From contig QAOA01001821.1 of the NCBI GenBank assembly GCA_003255065.1, forward strand, positions 146,452-210,451: a stretch of 64,000 nt of DNA. Reading direction: 5' to 3'. The position numbers and the translations under genes are program-made. Position 1 is the stretch's first letter. Every line of letters begins with the position of its first letter. Source of the stretch: Cercis canadensis. Lineage: Eukaryota > Streptophyta > Magnoliopsida > Fabales > Fabaceae. Below are positions 1-10,247 of this stretch, one piece after another. The notes beneath the pieces were generated by a model. The model made no database searches, had not been told where the DNA came from, and saw only the letters and a list, made by a program, of their open reading frames with translations.

Positions 1-615
1 AAAAAAAAAAAAAAAAAAAAAAATCAATCCATGTATTGGTTAAAAGTGTCACAAAATTAGAGTGTGAGGTTATTTAATTTAATTAATAAATTAAAAATTA
101 TTTGTGTGAGCTTATTTAATTTAATTTAAAATTTTTTGTATGATGCTACCACTTAGGAGTGGAGAAATTTTAAACTCAAAAATTATTTTTTATTGGAATT
201 ATACCATTTCCACAAGAATAAGGTGTTTGCTGGTAAGAGCTGCGAGTTCTTACTTGAAGACTAACGAAATTAATGATTTCAAAAGCATGGACGATTTGGA
301 AAGCCTTATGTCTCAAATGATGAGCCTAATGAGAGATCTGGTTAATAAAGATATTGAGTTGAACTCATTTTTGTTTAAGCTTTTGCTTACCCATGACTTT
401 TATAAAATGGATGGCTTTTCAGAAAGCCATCCTATTTTTTTACTCTCTCGAATGAACTATAGGTGTCAATGTTAGCTGAGAGAGGATTGAGACTTACTGG
501 ATTGGTTTTCAAAGGGAATTAAGAGGGAAGCAGGCATCTACACTAAGCACCATAGTCAAGATCGGAGGTGTTTAGATCACAAATTCTTTCAGGATGTCCT
601 ATATATATTATGAGC
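1..615. other. Intergenic, AT-rich; no supported gene
   Basis: The window opens with a run of about 23 A. An open frame of 111 codons at 140-475 (+) has no motif I recognise and sits in AT-rich sequence, so I do not call it a gene. Confidence 0.5.
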
Positions 616-623
616 ACTACGGC

Positions 624-1007
624 CAGGGTGGATCTAGAAATTTTATATAGTGAGGGCAACATATATATAATTTGGCTCGTACAACGCAAACAAGAGTACA
701 ATGTTTAGTGGAGATAATTTTATAAATAATGGCCTTGGGTACATTCCAATGCAAGTAAGGCTCACTCACAAAGTAGGAATATCAATGACAAAGAGAAGTA
801 AGAAATTATATTAATTCAAGGAATGTTATATTTTTAGTTGGTTTTATCATATAAGAGATTTTATTTATTTATACTAACTCTCCTCCTTAATGAATGATAG
901 AGATTATTCTAAATGAAAAGTGGGGATATTGAGCTTTATAAGTTTCCCACATCTTTCCTCCAAAATATCTATAAGGGCAATAATATAATTGGCTTATAAA
1001 CTATTTG

Positions 1008-1073
<66 letters not shown>

Positions 1074-1145
1074 NTTTTTTTTTTTTTTTTTTTTTTAACT
1101 TTGTGTGCATTTCCCCCCTTAATGCATAATGTCAATCCGTCCCTG
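624..1145. mobile_element. hAT-type non-autonomous element (MITE)
   Basis: The ends are inverted repeats of the form CAGGG(T/A)(G/C)GGAT at 624 and 1145. They are flanked by an 8-bp target duplication with one mismatch, ACTACGGC (616-623) and GCTACGGC (1146-1153). An 8-bp duplication and a CAGGG terminus are typical of the hAT superfamily. The interior has no coding sequence and contains a long poly-T tract (about 1010-1096) with a single N at 1074, so the true length is uncertain. Confidence 0.7.
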
Positions 1146-1153
1146 GCTACGGC

Positions 1154-4100
1154 AGTCCATTATCAGATGACTTCCCACGAGAGTTCCGATTTACAAGAAT
1201 CGCTCACTCTTTAACTTCTGTCGTCATTGCGCTCAACATTTAGAGGATAAGATGACAACTGCATAAGTAGAAAACAATCTAGGAAAACTATGGGCAGGGT
1301 TCCTGACATATGTGCATTTTGGCTATGCATTACGCCAAAGAAAAAGTTGAACAGAAAAGAAAAAGAGCAGCGAAAATAGAGAGAAAAGCAGATGAAGATG
1401 AAGCTGATGAGTTTTGTATTTTGGCTACAATTCAAAATTTCAAATGCTTTTTTTTTTTGAGAATGTGAACCCCCCAATATTGATTTGATTTGATTCAATT
1501 TTCATTTAAATTTAAGTGATTAGAAACTAAACCTATCGATTAGGGAAAAAAGTAAAGCTGAAAAATTTGGTGCATTGGTTACATTATTCATCAAACGACT
1601 ATCATATCTAATGTGCAATTTTTTCTTTGAAATGAATTCTGGAAACTATTTTGAATCTAGTACTGCATACCATTTTTATATTCTCTATTTCATTTTTTTT
1701 TGTCAATTGTTAAGGTATCATCAAATCAGCTTTCTTTTTTCTTTATTAATTTCTTAGAGCATCAATTTGTGGAGTCACTATTAATATATAATTTAGTTTT
1801 GGGCCAGCATTATCAGTATTTATCAACTTCTTCTTTTGTTGTGAGTATTTGTCCACCTCATTTGTTCTTTTGGTGCATCACTATTTTTAAGCTTTAATTT
1901 TCTCTTATTCTCACTTGCTCCATCTTTTTTCTTTAACTATTAAAACGTCAAATTCAATTATTTTTAGAGCAATGCTATTTGTAATGTACACTAGACATTA
2001 TCACATTGCTTCACACATTTCATATGCATAACAGTATTTAAATTTAAGTAGACTTGTTTAAACTTTAATTTGATCTATTTAAAACATTTAATGCTAAAAT
2101 GTGTTATAAAATATTTTTTATAGTCTGTATAGTTTACTGTATACAAAGTTGCCCATGCTTCATAGAACTCCAAGGTTTCTTTATTTAGAGAAGTCCTATT
2201 TTACATTAAGATAGTGTTTGGTACATGAATTTTTTTTAATTTTTTAAAAATCACAACTTAAAAAAAGTCTCTTTTACTCATGACTCTCATCGCCAAATTC
2301 CCTACTCACGCTTTGTCATTTGCCTCTCCACATCGACAGCAACACATGGGAAGAAGGACCGTTGCCCTCTTTGGCGACCGCTGCTACCATTCCTCACGTC
2401 CGACCGCCACCTCTCACTTCCCGGAAGGGTCAAATTCTATGACTCCAATCGTGTCGGTAACAATTCCAGCGGAGCTTGAAGAAACTACAGTGGAGAGGGT
2501 GAAGTTCCATTCGCATCTAGCTCTATCTTCTTCATCTGCTTCTGTTTTCTTATTCCTCTATTTGCTTCCTTTTCCTTCTTCTGCTTCTTCTTCTTTTAAT
2601 TCTGGATTTTGATTTTGTAGGCTAATTAATTTTGAGGAGAAATTTTTCACTTCCCATATAAAATTATAAGGGAGAGGTTTTTGGCTTTCGGATCAATGGA
2701 AGGCTCCCATAGAACCTTACTTAAACTTATACAGATTATGTGGATAAATAGGAAGGCCAAGTGTACAATACCTATAAGATATAATGGGCACCGGTGCAAA
2801 GCGTAAGGAAGGGTTAAGATTTTTTCACGTGTATGTTCCCATGTATCATTACTCATTGTTAGCAATTTTTTAAAAATTATAATTTACCCATAAAACTTTG
2901 TGTTAATTTATTAATTTTCTCCACTTCTACCCGATTACCTAAAATTTCCAAGTAAAAGAATCGCATCCACAGCAACGCTATTCCTCACCGACAGTGCAAT
3001 GCTCCCTTTCACTTTCTTTGCCGACCAGTTGACTTAATGCTCTTCTCCATGGATCCATTTGACTACACAGAACTTACTAACTCCAATGAGATCGTGATAT
3101 GCATTAACCTTTTTCCCACCGTCTAACCGTTTTAATTATACTTGATGACCTATGAATCGAAGTAAAATAACAGCATCCACAGGAACGTTCTTCCCCACCG
3201 TCGGTGCGCTTCTGGGATTTGATTTCTTCGATCTTGCTTGAAATGCATTGGGGAACGATTAAGGAGCATGAATGTTTGGTCTATGCTTGAAAATGGAATG
3301 GTGCTTTCTTAAGGTGGGAGAATGCGTGCCTCTGTTCTATGTTGCACAATCGGTAGCTGCTGAGATGAGAACCATTTCAGATTTGCAGGGCTGAGATTTC
3401 GAGTTTAGAGGTGAACGGAGAGAGGGCGGTTGTAGAGAGAGGGAGGGGTATCTCGCGGTGGTGGGGTTGGAGTAAGGCAGAGAAATGGGTCGTGGTGGAG
3501 ATTGAGTGATCACCGGAAGTTCGAAACTTCAATTGCTACAAGGCCTCTGTTCTGGTTCTTCAGCGATGGTGGTGAACAAAATGAGATTTGTGGGATGGGG
3601 GTTGCGCCTGCATGGGAGAAGAGAAATGGGAATGGGAAGCTTTTTAACAATTAAAAGAAATAAAATACATCTTCAACAAAAAAAAAAGTAAAATTAACAC
3701 GTCCTTTTTTTCAAGCAAAAAACATCCTATAATAAATAGTTATAAAACATTTTTATTCAGATAAAAATTATACAATATTTTAAAATACTTATGTGAGTTG
3801 TATTTTATATTCTTCCTGCCAATATAATATAAGCATTGCATAAAGTCTAAAATATGAATATTACTAAAAAAAATTTAAACGACAAATTTTTCTTTTCTCA
3901 ATTTCACAATAATCAAATTCAGTTAAAATGATTTCCATGAAATTAAAATAGAAAGGAAGTTACATGAAACTAAATTTTCATGTTCTTAATTTGACTCTAA
4001 TTAAGTTTAATTGAAAAAAACACAATTTAATTTTACATATTAATGTCAAATTGAAAAATCTATGATATAGTTTCTTGTATTTATTTTCAATTAAATTTAA

Positions 4101-4301
4101 TTAGTGTCAATTTGATAAAGAATTTTTTTTTTAATTTTATACAATTTCATTTAGATTGAACTTTTTTTAATTTGATTTGTCATTTAAATTGAACTTGATT
4201 ATACAAAGTGTATAGCCACCACTAAATTGTCGCATTTTTTATGAGCTTCATTTCAATCATTTGACTATGCATGAGACCCAATTCATCTCATGAAAAGCAC
4301 C
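1154..4301. other. Intergenic, no supported gene
   Basis: Mostly AT-rich. Around 2280-2610 and 2940-3640 the base composition is less AT-rich, but the open frames (110 and 61 codons) show no domain. A segment at about 2958-3000 recurs imperfectly at about 3171-3215 (shared core GCATCCACAG), suggesting decayed repeat DNA. A 50-bp segment at 2753-2801 is repeated in inverted orientation at 6785-6833. Confidence 0.5.
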
Positions 4302-4729
4302 AACTAAGGAAGAGGTAGAGGGAGACGTTGCGAGGGCCAGCATTGACCATGTTCTAGCTGAATGCAGTGAGCATATCATAGATTATAACTATCATGTTGT
4401 ATCAAGAGTAGAGTTTGAGAGGGACTCCATCAAGTATAAGCACGAAGCTACTCTTAATAGTGTCAAAGCACTTCANAACTAAGGAAGAGGTAGAGGAAGA
4501 CGTTGCGAGGGCCAGCATTGACCATGTTCTAGCTGAATGCAGTGAGCATATCATAGATTATAACTATCATGTTGTATCAAGAGTAGAGTTTGAGAGGGAC
4601 TCCATCAAGTATAAGCACGAAGCTACTCTTAATAGTGTCAAAGCACTTCAAAAGGAGAACAAAAAGCTCCACAAACTGCTATACTATTCCTCAAGCACAA
4701 GCACTAATGGGCAATTTCCACTAAATTAA
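4302..4729 (+). other. Direct duplication across an N seam; short coding-like segment
   Basis: Bases 4302-4475 and 4477-4650 are 174-bp direct copies with one difference that I can see, separated by a single N at 4476. This looks like two overlapping contig ends that were not merged, so the segment probably occurs once in the real genome. On the + strand it reads as an open, charged, possibly coiled-coil peptide of about 80 residues ending at 4729 (it contains SVKALQKENKKLHKLL). I do not recognise the family; it may be a fragment of a transposon protein. Confidence 0.5.
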
Positions 4730-4849
4730 CCGCTAACGAATGTTGCCACACTTTTCACGCTTAAGCATTGCACTATATCAGTCAATGGTGTTTTGCGTGT
4801 CCTTTAATGTTTCTGCCTTTTCTTGTGTGAAATCCTAACACAAATGCAC

Positions 4850-6180
4850 ATTATTGTTTCCAAGTAATAAAATAAGAGTGAGTTATTGTTCTTACGAGGA
4901 CTAATGTTATCAACTATCGAAATTGGGTTAATCTCAATTTTATCTAATCAATGAGTATGGAGAAATTGTAAGAATAAACTAATTTAAATTGAAAGTAAAT
5001 AAAAACAGATAAAAATCAAGAATTAATCTAGAGAGAACNATAAAAATCAAGAATTAATTTAGAGAGAACTATATGGGACTTTTGATTTCACCATAGCTAT
5101 TCCGATTTGCTATTCCTAATTCATTAACCAAGAACAATCTTCCTAATTGCTAGCCAAGAACTTTAAATTATTTATTAGCCTTTCCCAAGGTCAAACAAAA
5201 ATATTTCTAAGTTATGAATAAATTATATTCCTATGTGAATTGCGAATAACCTAGAAATTCACTTAATTCTATGGTTCTTTTTAAATAGCTACACAGGCCA
5301 TATAGGTATATCCCTATCCTACATGTAACCTATGTTCTTAATCCCTATGATCTTCAATTACAAATTACCTCCTAGTCTCATTGTAATTATCTAATCAACT
5401 AATTAGTGATCAAACAATTAGACGCATGAAGAATTAGGAGGAAGAAGACAATTAATAAAGGAGTTCTTGAATTAAAGAAATAGAAAATTGCAAATCTTCC
5501 TAGCTAGGCTACATCATAGTCCTAGAAGCATAGCAAAAGAAAAGAACATGATAAAGTAAAATCTAGACATAATTGAAAGAGTAGAAGAATAAAACTCTGT
5601 GATGAAATCTGAATTGGCTTCCAAAATCTTGTCTCCAATCCTTGTTTTTACTCTCCTTCTTGCCTCCAAGACGTCCCATCTCCGAGCTCCTAATAATTCC
5701 TAAAAATCCCTATTTATACTCCTAAGCAAAAGTCCTAAAAGACTTAGGAAATAAAGTCACGTGTTTTAGGAAACTTGTGCAGGGGCTGCGGCTCTGATTT
5801 TCAAGGGCCGTGACCCTTTCTCTCTATGCAAAAATATCAATTTCTATGCGCGTAGGGGCCGCGGCCCTTGCTCTTTGTATAGCAATACACAATTCTTCGT
5901 GCGCGGGAGCCGCGGCTCTTGGGTTCTGCCAAAGCCTTTTATTTTGATGCTCCAGGGGCTGCAGCTCTTGGTTTCAAGGGCCACGGCCCTTGCTTTCTGT
6001 CCCAATTTCTTCCTAATTCTTCAATTCTTCATTTCTTCACTTCAAAACACGAAACCTATGAATTTCCATTTAAACCTACAATTTAACATAAACAACCTAT
6101 TAGATGGCGATAAATCTCAATAAACAACCAAATAATTAAGTCAAAGATACCTAAAGAGTGGGTATAAAACCCACTCAACA
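4850..6180. repeat. Probable LTR or LARD-like repeat, boundaries unresolved
   Basis: The right end reads as an LTR-like terminus on the - strand, starting TGTTGAGTGGGTTTTATACC at 6180. The body has long AT-rich non-coding sequence and a block of GC-rich palindromic units at 5781-5991, a composition seen in plant LTR sequences. I could not find the matching left terminus or a target duplication, and no primer-binding site is adjacent. A 30-bp direct copy flanks the N at 5039. A solo LTR is my inference. Confidence 0.35.
5781..5991. repeat. Six GC-rich near-palindromic units
   Basis: Variants of GGGGCCGCGGCCCTTG or its imperfect forms occur at about 5781-5795, 5802-5818, 5854-5870, 5905-5921, 5954-5970 and 5975-5991, within otherwise AT-rich DNA. 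Spacing is irregular, so it is not a simple tandem array. Confidence 0.75.
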
Positions 6181-8613
6181 CCTTTTATATTATTCCACTT
6201 TCAAATATATGCTCTTCCTATCCTATGTATGTTTTATCCGTTATTAAGGTTATCATTTAACGTCTTCCTATTACTTTTTTTCTCTGCTACTATGTTTTTC
6301 TATGGCGTTAAAAACTAAACTTCAGCCCTCTCAATTGCATGCTTGTCTTCTGTCTAAGCTATTTTCTACATTGGCACCTACACATTCAATTGTATTATGC
6401 AATAAAAGGCCTATATGTGAACACATGATCCATTTTATATTTAAGAGTCAACTTTGGCCTATTAAAAAAAGAAAAACTTCTCATCTCATATTTAACATGA
6501 ACAAAAGGCCCATTTAGAAAAGACCAATCAATTATTCTAAGCAGAAACTAACTTCTGATTATGGGTTGCTTTATATCAACTCGGCTCAATCAACTGACCC
6601 AAACAAATTGGGGTCAAATTATAAATTAAGCAAAAGTTTAAGGCTTCTTGTGTTATTATGAAGAAAATCGGCTGGTCAAGTTTTCCATAAAATTACCGCA
6701 TCCTTTGATTANTCCATAAAATTACCACATCCTTTGATTATGTCAAGTGGATGATTGGAGGGTTGATAAATTATGAAAAGAACAATTTGCACCAATGCCC
6801 ATTATATCTCATGGGTATTGTAGACCTAGCCTTAATGTATATATAATATTCTCATTACCTTTACTATTTACACTAATTTACCTCATTAAAATTTTGCTCT
6901 TTCCCTCACAACCCACTACTAAGGCGGGTCCAAAAAATAATTTCTAAATGTAGTTGTGTATAATTTAAAATTCAAAAACTTATAAGAATAAATAAACACA
7001 CAATATGATTTGTAGAATACTACAAAAAATAATTTTTTTTGATAAGAAAAGAATATGTTTTTTTGGTCCAAGAGAGATCATAATATGTATAGAACTATAA
7101 ATTATTATTAATAATTTCTATTTGATTTGGTTATCTGATGAGTTCTTACTCTTGCTATGGATATGAAGCTTAAATATTTTCTTCTATAATGTTAATGAAA
7201 AATGGGTAAGAATTAAGATGTAGGGAACTTCCTTTAGTTTTGGCTCATATGTTAAGAAACTCCTAAGCTTTAACAATTTGTGTAAAAAAACTTCTGTCCA
7301 TATTTCTATTAATTCATGGATAGAATTGCCATGTGCCACTCATGTGAGGGCTTTAAACTCCTTTCTAATATTTCTTTTTGTTACTTTTAGCTATGACTCT
7401 GGATTAGAGCACAAAACCCAAAAGTATCCTGATTAGTATCACTCAACTACAAGTTGTTTGATCCTTTTTAATAACTCTAATCCCTAATTAAAGATAATTA
7501 AGTATAAAAATATTTAAAAGTAAGAAAAAAAACTATAGTTCAAGAAAAATCTAAATTATAATTAATCTAACTATTCCCATTTAGTTTATTCCTATACCTA
7601 AATTAAAGTGTAGTACTAAATCACTTATAAGTATAACCTAGGAAAGTGCTTATACTTGACAAAAGTAAGACAATTTAGTACTATTCACTTAATGTTAAAA
7701 GCAAAAGGAAGAAACTTTCAAAGACTTACACCATGAAATGAGACACATATATTTCAACATCAATTTCAATTTTGACCTTCACTTGTTGTCACATTTCAAC
7801 AAACATGTTATGTGCATAAAAATCGTTGGTCCCAGCTGTTTGTACACCAACATGGTATGCATGTTGGCCTTGTTATGCTTCAATTGAGATTTGAGAGAAG
7901 GAAACTCTTAGTTCTCTAGGTTTGGACTCCATGTGCCATTTGCTTAAAAATTCAAATCAACAGTGTCAATACGGCGTGGTAGGCAGGGATACGGCAGATA
8001 ACATAGAAGTTAACTCCTGAACGTCCTGTTTGACCAAAAGTTAGCATGCTCAATAATAAATAAACACCTAAGTGGCAGATTTATGTATAAGGAACATGAA
8101 ATAATTTTTAATGACCATATATATAATTTAATATAAAGTTATTCTCATTAAAAATATAAAATTGTCTCTACTACTTCTCACAACCAAAAATTGTGTAGCT
8201 TATATGTGGTTAAATATTGACATGAATCTCATACATTTTTCACAAAGAAAGCATGATTCCCTATAGAAATTGAGTTCAGTCAAGATTTAGTTGAAACCAA
8301 ATAGTAAGAAAATGTTAAAATTTTTTTTACTATTATGTATAATATATTATTCATTTCTCTTTAAATGTTTTTCTTATATACATATAATTTTATTAGATAT
8401 TTAGAGGAAATGAGGTGGGAAGATTTAGAGCTCAATCTCCACACCGTTGATTTGGAACTATCTCCAACGTCTATTAGGGAGAAGAGCTAGTATAAATAAG
8501 AGAGGCTTCTCATTTGGCAAAAATAATTAAGAAGCTAATCTTATAAAGCATTCATTGAATTCATATTCTTTTTTCTCTTTCTCATCACCATTCCAACTTT
8601 GTGAGTGAGGCTG
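6181..8613. other. Intergenic, no supported gene
   Basis: AT-rich with no convincing open frame. A 28-bp direct copy surrounds the N at 6712 (6684-6711 and 6713-6740). A TATA-like motif (AGTATAAATAAG) lies near 8489-8500, about 120 bp before element E1; it may belong to older repeat DNA and I cannot link it to a gene. Confidence 0.5.
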
Positions 8614-8618
8614 ACTTA

Positions 8619-8849
8619 TGTTAGCTCCACAATGCTCTCACATGTTTTGATGATAACAAATGAATTTAATTCTTCTAATCTGTGTTTTGGCTTAGTGTTC
8701 TACTTATAACAGGTTAGCAAGGAAAGTTGAGAACTGGTTCTTCCTTTATGTAAGAACTAGTTCTTAAACTAGTTAACTCATTCTTCTGAAGTCATTTAAT
8801 CAATAATGTTGACATGGATCTAGGTGTGTGAATACTTTGGAATGTGTTA
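8619..8849 (+). repeat. E1 5' LTR, truncated
   Basis: About 230 bp matching the start of the 3' LTR at 16635-16864. It stops at GTGTTA and is joined directly to pol sequence. In the 3' LTR the same position continues with other bases, and in E2 the pol side (near 55434) is preceded by other bases. This marks a deletion junction with at most 2 bp of microhomology. Confidence 0.85.
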
Positions 8850-10247
8850 ATGGAAAAGATCATCTAGGAATGTTTGATTCCAAATAAGATGAGAGCATAT
8901 TTTTGGGATATTTTTTGTCTAGCAAAGCACATAGGGTGTTTAACAAAAGAACTTTGATTGTTGAAGAATCTGTGCATGTTGTATTTGATGAGTCTAATCC
9001 TTTCTTGAGCACAAATGCTGTTGAAGAACCATAATTATTGCAGAATAATCTCAAAATTCCTGTTAGAGCAGAAAGTAGCATGGAGTCTGTACTAGAACCA
9101 ATTCAGGAAGAAGCTCCACAACAAAATGCAAGAGATTCATTTCCAAGAGAAACCATAACTTCTAAAAATCATCCAGTTGATAAAGTTATTGGTGATTTAC
9201 ATGGAGGAGTCAATACAAGAGCTTCACTTAGGACAAGCATGTCAATTTAGCCTTTTTCTCTTTTACTAAGCCTTCAAACATCAATGAAGCCTTAAAGATG
9301 AGGCTTGGATCATAACTATGCAAGAAGAGCTAAATCAATTTGTCAAAAACAAAGTCTGGGATCTAGTTTCTCATCTAAAGGACCATTCTGTTATTGGTAC
9401 AAGATAAGTGTTTAGGAATAAACTAGATGAGGATGGCAAGATTGTAAGAAATAAAGCACAACTGGTTGCACAAAGCTTCAATCAGCAAGAAGGTATTGAT
9501 TTTGAGGACACATTTACTTCTGTAGCTAGATTAGAAGCCATAAGAATGTTTCTTGCATTTGTTTGTTTCAAGAACTTTAAAATCTTTCAAATGGATGTGA
9601 AAAGTGTATTTTTAAATAGCTTTATTAATGAAGAAGTTTATGTCAAGCAGTCTCCCGGCTTTAAAAATTTGGATTTTTCCAATCATGTGTATAAGCTATC
9701 TAAGGCTCTCTATGGTCTTAAATAAGCTCTAAGAGCTTGGTAGATAGACTTAGTGAGTTTCTTATGAGAAATAATTTTTCAAGAGGAAAAGTAGATACCA
9801 CTTTGTTCACAAAAAATGTTTCTCATCATATTATCATTGTTCATATTTATGTTGATGATATAATATTTGGTTATACTAATGCTGTGATGTGTAAAGATTT
9901 TGAGAAACTCTTGAAAAGTGAATTTGAGATGAGCATGATGGGAAAACTCAACTTCTTTCTTAGTCTTCAAGTGAAGTAGACTGATTATGGCACCTTTATC
10001 AATCAATCCAAATATAGTTGAGAGTTGCTCAAAATGTTTGGTATGAATGATGCAAAAGGTATTTCAACTCATATGAGTCCAGCCACCAAACTAGTTTTGG
10101 ATGAAAAAGGTAAACCAGTTTGTGAGAAAATGTATAGAGAGATGATTGGTTCTCTGTTATATCTAACAAGAAGTAGGCCTGATATTTTGTTCTCTGTATG
10201 TGCCTGTGCAAGATTTCATGTTTGTCCTAAAGAATTACATTTGACTA
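8850..10247 (+). pseudogene. E1 pol remnant: integrase C-terminus and reverse transcriptase
   Basis: Translated pieces align by eye with E2 at about 55437-56880: the end of the integrase region (motif VFNKRTLIVEESVHVVFDES), a linker, and the copia reverse transcriptase with QMDVKSVFLN and the catalytic YVDD (9848-9859), which is intact. Damage includes stops in the linker, TAA at 9405-9407 in place of the Trp that precedes VFRNKL, TAA just after ALYGLK, and a one-base deletion after the following Trp (near 9743). The frame is finally broken at 10248 by the inserted solo LTR. Confidence 0.88.

Noticed and set aside
140-475. 111-codon open frame near the window start
   Set aside because: No motif or conserved pattern, AT-rich codon use and no recognisable promoter; likely chance.
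1005-1214. Open frame across the poly-T tract
   Set aside because: Poly-Phe is a translation of a homopolymer that contains an N.
2280-2612. 110-codon open frame (+)
   Set aside because: Low-complexity Ser/Phe tail and no domain; lies in patchy repeat-like DNA.
4302-4650. Genuine tandem gene-fragment duplication
   Set aside because: The single N exactly at the junction and near-identity favour an assembly overlap.
5781-5991. CRISPR-like or satellite array
   Set aside because: Unit spacing is irregular, units are short palindromes, and this is a plant nuclear genome.
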